The notes under the pieces are model-generated. The model saw only the letters and a list, made by a program, of their open reading frames with translations. It searched no databases and was not told the origin of the DNA. A stretch of 50,868 bases of DNA from the NCBI GenBank assembly GCA_947629665.1, contig CANREJ010000008.1, forward strand, positions 1-50,868. The letters run 5' to 3'. Position numbers and translations under genes: made by a program. Source of the DNA: an uncultured Clostridia bacterium. Lineage in GTDB: Bacteria > Bacillota > Clostridia > Christensenellales > Borkfalkiaceae. The stretch's first letter is position 1, and each line of letters starts with the position of its first letter. This document shows, one piece after another, positions 16,414 through 24,500 of the stretch.

Positions 16414-17589
16414 TCACTCGCCCGCCTTGAAGTTGTATACGGGCTTGATTATATCTATTATATCCACCGTGGGCGAAATGAGCCCCATTATCTCCTTTGC
16501 AGGCTTGTAGGCAAAGGGGCTTTCGTCCAGCGTGCCCTCGCCAACCGTCGAGGAATATACGCCCTTCATGGTCTCGCGGAATTCCTCCACGCCAACCAGC
16601 TCCTTAACCTCGCTCCTCTTTAAAATTCTGCCTGCGCCGTGCGGGGCGGAGAAGTTCCATTCGGGGTTGCCCTTGCCCACGGCTATAATACAGCCGTCCC
16701 GCATGTTCATGGGTATAAGCACCCGCTTGCCTTCGTGCGCAGGGATTGCGCCCTTCCTTATTATGTTGTCCCCGTCGATAAAGTTATGCACCGTTTCAAA
16801 CGTGGAGTACTTATGTACCCGTAAAAAGCCCGCTATCTGTTCGCACATGATTTTGCGGTTCATGGCGGCGTATTGTTGGCAGATTTTTAAATCGTGCATG
16901 TAGTTTTCCATGTCCGCGCCGTCTAAATAGCACAGTTCCGCGGGGATTTTTGTGCGGAAGGCATGCTTTGCGTTTACCGCGGCAATGGCTTCGGGGATTT
17001 TTTCGGGACTGCCCTTCAATGAGGCAATCACCCTGTCCCGCTCCTCCGCCGCGGCGTTTTTACAGCGCTCCACGGCAATTTTTTGGTAGATTTTTGCAAC
17101 TTGCAGTCCCAGATTTCTTGAACCGCTGTGGATTATAAGATATTTATTGTCTCTTTCGTCCCTATCCACTTCAATAAAGTGGTTGCCGCCGCCCAAAGTG
17201 CCCAGGGAGCCGAACACCCTGTCCAAATCCCTGAGTTGCTTAAAAACATACAGCTCTTTAACAAGGCTTTCGGCGCGGTATTCCTTGGAATACGCACTGC
17301 CGCAGGGAATGTTGGCCTTTATAAACCCGTCCAGCGCGGCGTAGTCAATATCTGTTTTGCCCAGCTCGGCGCAGAGCATGCCGCAACCCAAATCCACGCC
17401 CAAAACGTTGGGAATGATTTTATCGCCCAAAGTGGAAGTAAACCCCACCACACAGCCCGTGCCGTAGTGAACGTCGGGCATAATGCGCACCTTTGCGCCC
17501 TCAAACGGCGGCTGGGATATCAGTTTATATATTTGGTTCACCGCTTCGGGTTCAATGTTTTGGGTGAAAATCTGTAAATCGCAATTCAT
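16414..17589 (-). CDS. rtcB: RNA-splicing ligase RtcB
   Basis: This 391-residue protein seals RNA ends with 2',3'-cyclic phosphate or 3'-phosphate to 5'-OH ends using GTP and manganese. Visible motifs include VRIMPDVHYGTGCVVGF, GVDLGCGM (metal cysteine), GGGNHFIEVD, HSGSRNLG and the guanylation region SAPHGAGRILKRSE with its histidine. It is in the shorter bacterial size class. No archease or RtcA is nearby. The ATG has no Shine-Dalgarno; a promoter ends eight bases upstream, so it is probably leaderless. It leads the operon rtcB, bcp, 56-aa gene, GH4. Confidence 0.95.
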   Translation of the reverse strand: MNCDLQIFTQNIEPEAVNQIYKLISQPPFEGAKVRIMPDVHYGTGCVVGFTSTLGDKIIPNVLGVDLGCGMLCAELGKTDIDYAALDGFIKANIPCGSAYSKEYRAESLVKELYVFKQLRDLDRVFGSLGTLGGGNHFIEVDRDERDNKYLIIHSGSRNLGLQVAKIYQKIAVERCKNAAAEERDRVIASLKGSPEKIPEAIAAVNAKHAFRTKIPAELCYLDGADMENYMHDLKICQQYAAMNRKIMCEQIAGFLRVHKYSTFETVHNFIDGDNIIRKGAIPAHEGKRVLIPMNMRDGCIIAVGKGNPEWNFSAPHGAGRILKRSEVKELVGVEEFRETMKGVYSSTVGEGTLDESPFAYKPAKEIMGLISPTVDIIDIIKPVYNFKAGE

Positions 17590-17597
17590 TGTTTTTG

Positions 17598-17626
17598 ATT
17601 ATATCATATGCGCCCCTCAAAGTCAA
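17598..17626 (-). promoter_or_regulatory. rtcB operon promoter, leaderless
   Basis: Minus strand TTGACT (17621-17626), 17-base spacer, TATAAT (17598-17603), then eight bases to the ATG. The -35 box lies at the edge of the adjacent hairpin repeat array, so the repeat contributes part of the promoter. Confidence 0.7.
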
Positions 17627-17912
17627 GCAGCGTGTCGCTGCACCCAAGTTTCTTTATTACGTTGGTGCTTGATATACTCTATCACAGGTCAAGCGGCAAC
17701 GTTACGTTGCATCCGGGTATCTTGCAGCGTGTCGCTGCACCCAAGTTTCTTTATTACGTTGGTGCTTGACATACTCTATCACAGGTCAAACGGGAAGCGT
17801 AACGCTTGACGGCGTGTCGCCGCGGCCGGGTTTCTTTATTGCGGGAACGTTACGTTGCACCCAAGTTTCTTAATTGCGTTGGCGCTTGACATACTTTACC
17901 GCAAATCAAGCG
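17621..17912. repeat. Double-hairpin repeat array, family 2
   Basis: A mosaic of small perfect hairpins with 3-base loops: GCAGCG-TGT-CGCTGC (17627-17641, 17724-17738), GCAACG-TTA-CGTTGC (17696-17710), AAGCG-TAA-CGCTT (17795-17807), CGGCG-TGT-CGCCG (17810-17822) and AACG-TTA-CGTT (17846-17856). Each is followed by a CCNRGTTTCTTTATTRCG-like linker and often by CTTGA(N16)TCAAG. About 66 bases recur with a 97-base period. The same family is at 32449-32650. No gene is seen here. Confidence 0.75.
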
Positions 17913-17955
17913 AGAATTTTTTTGCCTTATAAATTGTAGCCGTGCAATTTAAGGC

Positions 17956-18005
17956 GTGTCATTTCGCGCGAGGGCTTTGCCAAACGCCCTCGCGCGAAAT
18001 GACAC
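17956..18005. repeat. Perfect 20-bp inverted repeat
   Basis: Arms GTGTCATTTCGCGCGAGGGC (17956-17975) and its exact complement (17986-18005) flank a 10-base loop. It resembles the TGTCATTTCG-type palindromes scattered in many bacterial genomes. It lies downstream of the FN3 lipoprotein terminator and may add transcript protection or a second stop. Confidence 0.75.
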
Positions 18006-18063
18006 AGAGTAATTAGCCGCGTACATGTTTTACAAATTGCGGAGCTTGCGGCGGAAGCAAAAA

Positions 18064-18085
18064 ACTGCGGAGTTTCCTCCGCAGT
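18064..18085 (-). terminator. Bidirectional intrinsic terminator
   Basis: ACTGCGGAG and CTCCGCAGT pair around TTTC, with A-rich and T-rich tracts on the two sides. It lies 45 bases after the FN3 lipoprotein stop on the minus strand. Confidence 0.85.
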
Positions 18086-18129
18086 TTTTTATGTTGTTTT
18101 TTTACTTTTGCATGCTGTTATGCGTACTT

Positions 18130-21100
18130 TCAACGGTGAACCAAGTTTTCCCAAGTTTTTGAGATGGTCTGCGAATTTACAACCGTCTTATTGCCGCTGA
18201 CATACGTGTCTGCGGTTTGATAATTGCCTATTGCCTGCAATTCCACAGTCATAGACTTCAACTCATTGTAAACAAGAGTCTTTGTTTCACCGGTGCCATC
18301 TTTTTTACCTGTTTGCCCTTCTATGTTGAAGTTGGTCTGGTTGCCCGCCGATGTATATTCTATAATATATGTATCACCGACATTATCCGTTACAGTGATT
18401 TTAAGTTTGTAGTTAACCGTGTCGGTAACATTGGCCCAGGTTATCGTACCATCCTTGTTTACACTAAAAGATGAGTCTTCATTAGGTTTAGGAAGCAGAA
18501 CAATTGTTTTAGAGTATGCAGGGTCGGAATCTGTGTAGTAAACCTTATTATCGTCAATGCCGCCGCCCTTTGCAACTACAAACATATCCATTGAACCGGG
18601 AGACTGGGGATTAAACGAGCAGGTATCCTTCGCAGTTGTCTGTACTGACGCCGAACCGAAGTTATATACATATTCAGTGGGGCATGTGGTGGGCTTGGTG
18701 ATGTGTATGGTGATTTCGCCATTTGTCGCGTCGTAGTGATCCGCAGAATACTTGTATTCGAATTCCGGAGAGCTGTTTTGGGAAACTTGCTGGTCAAATT
18801 CAGCGGGCTTGGAACTTACGATTTTTCTGCCGCTACCGCCGCTGTTGTTGCCGCCGTTGTTACCTATTGCCTGCAAAGTAACCTTATAGGTTTTGTTTGC
18901 ATCATTATATTCAGGCTTATAGGAATAAGTACCCATGCCGGTATTGTCTTGATTATCCTTAGCTACACCGTCGATTTTAACAACATAGCCTGTTGCGTCT
19001 GCCACTCCTTTCCATTCGTACCGGTCGGTCTCGGTGTTTATTTCAAAGTTGGGAGTTTCAAGTTTGGTTATTTCATCGCTCACTGCCTCATCTGAGCTGA
19101 TGCAAGTTGTTCCATTGCCCAAGGCAACGATTCTAAACGAGTATGTACCGGGGTTACAATCTACAATAGAATATGACGTGCCGCTAAAACCTTCCTCCCA
19201 TGTTGTATTGTCCCTGTTATCGAGAATACGGTATGTCGGGGTGGTTAAGTGAGCGTCTCCTATGTTTGAGGGTGCGTTCCAGCTCATATAGTCGTTAGTG
19301 AAACTGATACCGGTAGGAGCCGCCAACCTGTAAAATCTTTGCGTCTCGCTTGCCTTCGACGTCATGTAATATGTGCCATCGGTATAGTAATCGTTATACA
19401 CGCTGTACATTACTATCGGGGCTCCCTGAGTGGTTATGTATTGCCGGACATTATCCGTTTTAGTTACAGTAATGTACCCGTCGATGCCGGTAACAGTCAT
19501 TCGATATTCAAGGGCACGATTGTCTCCATCGAAATCAAACATGCACTCGCCGACATTTTCCCTAACTCTTATATTGCGGGGAGCCGTAAGCCTTACCACA
19601 TGTGTAGCGGTTGTGAACTTGGAAGCCAATATGGCATGGCCATCGCCCGCGGCGCAAACTTTAACATCACTTTCGCCCTGGTCGATAAGGCCGCTAAGAT
19701 CGACCTCGCCATTGGAATAATGATTATTGCCGGAGTTTACCTGTACATTGTATCCCTGTGCCGAGTCGACAGCGGTAAACGAATAAGTGTATCCCTCTAT
19801 TTTCGCATCTTTGGGAGTGGCAAGCACTTTTACTTTGATTGAGCCGGTATTGCTATCGGTAAGCATGGAATTGAGCCTGACCTCATTGCTGCTCACTTTT
19901 GTTCCCATACTTTGGACGGTAAAAGAAACTTCAATTTCATCTGTGTTGTCAGTTTCAACTATTTGGTCCATAGGAACTTGAATTTGTCCCGTTTTACCCT
20001 GACTCGTAATATTTGTTTTGGTAGCTCCTTTATAGAGCGTGTATCCGGTAGCGCCGGTTACTTGTGAGAATGTTACGGAAAAACCCTTTTCCAGCAATTC
20101 GGAATTGCTGGTTATGTTTCTGGAATCAATGGAGGGAGCCTTTAATCTTATTACGGTAAAGACACCGGAATATGCGCTGTCGTAAAGGCCGTCCACATCG
20201 CCTGCATTGGACTTAACCTGGATTTTGTACTCGCCTTCCTGGTTAAAGCTGCTGGTATAGAAGGTATTTCCCGCGGGAATATTGCTGTTTTCTTCAACGA
20301 GACCGTTAGGGCCGGTAACTTTGGAAGTATAGCCCGCCGCTTCATCTTTTGTGTCCCACAATATAGCGTTTACCGGTTCTGTACCGTCCACGTCAACATC
20401 TGCCCATCTAAGCGTAGGTGCAGCAAGTATTTTTATTCTCTTTTCCTGGCTCCAATTTGAGAAATATTCGGCATTTGAACTAGACGCTGTGGGCATAACC
20501 GATACTACATATTGCGTGCCGGCAGAAAGTTGTTTGTCATATTTGTTGGAATCGCAATTAATAGGAGAACCGCTCTGTGTTAATTTGAGCTGGTAGTGCT
20601 GTGCGCCTTTAACTTCGTCCCAGCTTAAAACGCCGTCGTCAACCCAAATATTTTCAACAATGTCAAGCCATACAAATTGCTTGGTTTCGGATACGGCGCC
20701 GTTGTAAACCTTTTCGCCGTCGCCAAGCGCTTGAACTGTAATTTCAAACGTTTCGTCGCCTGCGTCATGGAAATACTCGTTAGTCTCCACTACTTCCTCT
20801 GCGCCGTTTATGGTAACTTTATAGGAGGTTGCGCCCGTAACTTTGTCCCAGGTGATTTTGCCGTTGCTATTATTATATTTTATGGAACTGGATTTAACGG
20901 CGCCCAAAACTCTAAACGTAAGGGGCTCGGACCAACTGGAAAAATAGAACATAGTGTCGGAGCCTTCCCTTATGGGCTTAACCTTTATTGTGTTGCTGGA
21001 ACCGGCGTTAAACTTGTCGTATTCCGTATTCAACACGTTTTCTACCTTGTTGTTCACCGATACGGAATAGCTTGTTGCATCGGGCACGGGATCCCAATGC

Positions 21101-21480
21101 ACAACGCCGTCCTCGGTAACGGTAAGCTGAATATTGGAATCCAATTTTACAAAACTTGCCTGAGCCGCCGGGGAACTCTGGTAAATCGAATCGCTTTCAG
21201 CTACTATTGATACGCTGAATTGCTCATCGTTGGTTTTAAAACTTGCGCTGTTTGTTCGTACTGTTGAGGTGTGGTCGCCATTGCCGTCGGTAAACGTAAC
21301 AGTATAACTGCTGGCATTTTCAACCACGCCCCATGTAAGCCGCGTTGTGTCGGGATCGTACTCCTTTATAACGGGCTGGTCAAGCGTGATAAGCTGTTCG
21401 GCTTTGCTGCACGCCGTAACAAGTCCCACGGTCATTGCAAGCGCAAATATTGTCAACAGCCCTATCAAAAACTTTTTCAT
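18130..21480 (-). CDS. Large lipoprotein with fibronectin III-like repeats
   Basis: This 1116-residue protein has a lipoprotein signal (MKKFLIGLLTIFALAMTVGL then VTAC, cysteine 24). The rest is a chain of about ten beta-sandwich modules of 85-100 residues with recurring phrases such as ITWDKVTGATSYKVTINGAE, VLSWDEVKGAQHYQLKL and YEWKGVADATGYVVKIDG, typical of FN3-like domains. No catalytic or anchor domain is seen, so it probably works as an extended adhesive or carbohydrate-contacting surface protein. AAGGAG precedes the ATG. It starts 57 bases after the GLUG-repeat gene in the same direction, so the two may be co-transcribed. Confidence 0.85.
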   Translation of the reverse strand: MKKFLIGLLTIFALAMTVGLVTACSKAEQLITLDQPVIKEYDPDTTRLTWGVVENASSYTVTFTDGNGDHTSTVRTNSASFKTNDEQFSVSIVAESDSIYQSSPAAQASFVKLDSNIQLTVTEDGVVHWDPVPDATSYSVSVNNKVENVLNTEYDKFNAGSSNTIKVKPIREGSDTMFYFSSWSEPLTFRVLGAVKSSSIKYNNSNGKITWDKVTGATSYKVTINGAEEVVETNEYFHDAGDETFEITVQALGDGEKVYNGAVSETKQFVWLDIVENIWVDDGVLSWDEVKGAQHYQLKLTQSGSPINCDSNKYDKQLSAGTQYVVSVMPTASSSNAEYFSNWSQEKRIKILAAPTLRWADVDVDGTEPVNAILWDTKDEAAGYTSKVTGPNGLVEENSNIPAGNTFYTSSFNQEGEYKIQVKSNAGDVDGLYDSAYSGVFTVIRLKAPSIDSRNITSNSELLEKGFSVTFSQVTGATGYTLYKGATKTNITSQGKTGQIQVPMDQIVETDNTDEIEVSFTVQSMGTKVSSNEVRLNSMLTDSNTGSIKVKVLATPKDAKIEGYTYSFTAVDSAQGYNVQVNSGNNHYSNGEVDLSGLIDQGESDVKVCAAGDGHAILASKFTTATHVVRLTAPRNIRVRENVGECMFDFDGDNRALEYRMTVTGIDGYITVTKTDNVRQYITTQGAPIVMYSVYNDYYTDGTYYMTSKASETQRFYRLAAPTGISFTNDYMSWNAPSNIGDAHLTTPTYRILDNRDNTTWEEGFSGTSYSIVDCNPGTYSFRIVALGNGTTCISSDEAVSDEITKLETPNFEINTETDRYEWKGVADATGYVVKIDGVAKDNQDNTGMGTYSYKPEYNDANKTYKVTLQAIGNNGGNNSGGSGRKIVSSKPAEFDQQVSQNSSPEFEYKYSADHYDATNGEITIHITKPTTCPTEYVYNFGSASVQTTAKDTCSFNPQSPGSMDMFVVAKGGGIDDNKVYYTDSDPAYSKTIVLLPKPNEDSSFSVNKDGTITWANVTDTVNYKLKITVTDNVGDTYIIEYTSAGNQTNFNIEGQTGKKDGTGETKTLVYNELKSMTVELQAIGNYQTADTYVSGNKTVVNSQTISKTWENLVHR

Positions 21481-21537
21481 ACTTACTCCTTTTTAATTTT
21501 ATTTTAAACTCCGCCTTTATGGCAGGATTTAAGCCTT

Positions 21538-24500
21538 TTAATTCTTTGATAATACTAAATCGTCCGGTTGCGAACCGATGAGATTCTTGCAGGTATCGTT
21601 GTTAGTGGGAGTTACAGTGCCTGTTTGCTCATAGCCTGTAATTTTGGATGAGCCATCACTCTCTAACTTACCTATAAGTCCGCCTATAAATTGCAAAGGC
21701 AATGTTTGTGTAGCGCCCCTGCCGCTAACGTTTGCGGCGTTCTTCATATTGGTAGCAGCAATTACGTAGTTTGCCCTTTCGCTATAAACATGTAAGTAAC
21801 CTATTAAACCGCCCACATAGTTGTTGCCTTGAACCGTTCCACCTCTTGAATTTTCAAAATCCTGCAAGCTAATGCTACTGTCGCCGTAAGCGTTTGTATG
21901 GGCATAGATTTCACCCGCAATGCCGCCGACGCGCCCTCTGCCGGTAACAGCGCCTGTGTTTTTCAATCCGCCAAGTATAAACGTTGTGCCTTCAAGCTGA
22001 ATGTAGCCCGCAATGCCGCCAACATAATCGCCGTTACTTGCCGCTATGGCTCCGTTGTTTGTACTGCGAAGGATAGCACCCGTTGCAAAACCGACGATAC
22101 CGCCTATATATTTGCCGTCAAGCGTATAGTTTATGGTACTGTTGTTAGTGCAATCCTCAAAAGCATAACCCTTGCCTGCATAGCCGCCTACATAACTTTC
22201 ATATTCGCCATTGTTGTTGGTATGATGGCCTGTGATTTTTATGGTTGTGCCGGCGTTTGAACAATTGCTCAGTTTAATATTGTCAACCTGGCCTGCAATG
22301 CCGCCGATTACCCACTCCGTTGCCGTTATGGTACCGGAAGAACTTGCCGTTAAAATCGAGGCTGTGTCGTTGGCGTCGGCATAGCCGAATATACCGCCGA
22401 CATGGCTTGCGCCGCTTATATCGGCCTGGTTGTTGACAATCTTGTCGGTTGCCGTAATCTTAAAGCCGCTGTTGGAATTCACGTGCAAACGCCCGATAAT
22501 GCCGCCGACATAACTTCCGGTAGCCGTAACGGCGCCGCTGTTTTCAAGGTCTGCCAACACCATTGCCAATTGTCCGGATTGCACAACATTTTGGAAATAT
22601 CCGCAAATACCGCCTACGTTGCCGTTGCCGACAACTACGCCTGTGTTGTTCAACCCGCTGACTGTTATTCCGCCTGCGGCGAGTCCAACGTCTCCCACAA
22701 TGCCGCCGACATAGTCGCATAGCTTTGCGTCTATTTTTGCACTGTTGGTGCACTCTGTAATTACGCCGTTGGCAAAACCGGCAATGCCGCCTATATAAGC
22801 GCCCCTTTGCGTGTAGGTTATGGCACTGTTGTTAATACAATTTTCGAACGCATAACCTCTGCCAACATAGCCGCCTACATAACTTTCGTATGTGCCACTG
22901 TTGGAATGATTGCCTGTTGCGTTTATTTTTGTGCTTTCGTTTGAACAATTGCTCAATTTAATATTCTCAACCTGGCCCGCAATGCCGCCGATTACCCATT
23001 CCGTTGCCGTTATGGTGCCCGAAGAGCTTGCCGTTAAAATCGAGTTCACGTTGTTGGTGTCGGCATAACCGAATATGCCGCCAACATAACTTGCACCCTT
23101 AATATCGGCCTGGTTTTTAATATCTTCACTTGCGGTAAGTTTAACAGTTGCGTGCAAATACCCGATGATGCCGCCAATATAACTTCCGGTAGCCGTAACT
23201 TTGCCGTTGTTTGTAAGGCCGCCAAACACCATTGTCAATTGCCCGTTTACAACATTTTGGAATTTGCCGCATATACCGGCGACATTGGACTTGCCGGTAA
23301 CTTCGGCCTGGTTTTTCAAACCGCTGACTGTTATTCCGCCTGTGGTGAGTTCGATATCTCCCGCAATGCCGCCTACGCAGTCGCTTGAAGGCGCGTCTAT
23401 TCTTGCGCTGTTGGTGCAATCTGTAATTACGCCGTTGGCACGGCCTGCAATGCCGCCAACATATGCGCCCCTTTGGGTGTAGTTTATTGCCACTGTATTG
23501 GTACAGCCGCTAACGGAGTAACCTTCGCCGACATAACCGCCCACATAGCCTTCGCGCTGTCCGTCTTGACCGGACATAGAGCCGTTGGCGACTATAGTTG
23601 TTCCGTTGTTGCTACAACCTCTAAGTTGTACCTTTACGAGCCTACCCGCAATGCCGCCGATATAGTAGCCTGACGTTATCGTGCCCGACGAGTTACCCGT
23701 GATAGCAGAATCGGTAGACGCCGACTCACCTTCGCCCACAAGGCCGCCCACTTTTGATGTGCCCGTTATATCAACGGAGTTGACAAGATCGGTAGCGACG
23801 AGCTTGTTGTATATTATGTTAAAGTAACCTATAATGCCGCCTACGCGATTGGCGCCATTAACCGCACCTTTGCTGTTTTTAAGATTGCCGAGTGTAAGAT
23901 CGGCGCGAATGTTATTCTTTAATTCACCGAAAATACCGCCGACGTGATCCTTGCCCGCTATAACGCCTTCGTTTATAAGGCCTGTCAGGCTGCCTGCAAC
24001 ATTAGTAAACTCTACATAACCCGCAATGCCGCCCACGCAATTGGTGCCGCTGATGTTGCCGTAGTTTGTGCAATCGGTTATGTTCGCAGAGCTACTCCAT
24101 GCCACAATGCCGCCTGCACCTTTGTCGCTACGGCTTATAACTTCGGCATGGTTTTCACAACTCTCTATTTTGCAACCCGATTCCATTACGCCCACGAGTC
24201 CGCCCACGCAATATCTTGCATTGACGCCGTCTATCTTGCCGCTTTCGATTGTAACGCCCGTCAGGGTTCCTTTGTTCGAAAGTTTGCCGCAAACGCCGCC
24301 GACTTCGTAGTAGTTTAACGAATAATCGTTATAGTTGGAAGTTACGTTAAGGTCTGTAAATTTAACATTCTTTATCGTGCCCGTAACCACGGTAAACATA
24401 CCGACAGTTAACCACTTTTTGGTGTTGTTGTTCTCAATCGTGAGACCCGAAATGGTGTGATTGCCGCCGTCCAGCGTACCGCTGAACGCAAAAGGTTCCC

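Noticed and set aside
17621-17912. CRISPR array
   Set aside because: Repeats contain variable hairpins and shared linkers rather than constant repeats with unique spacers, unit length is irregular and no cas gene is present.
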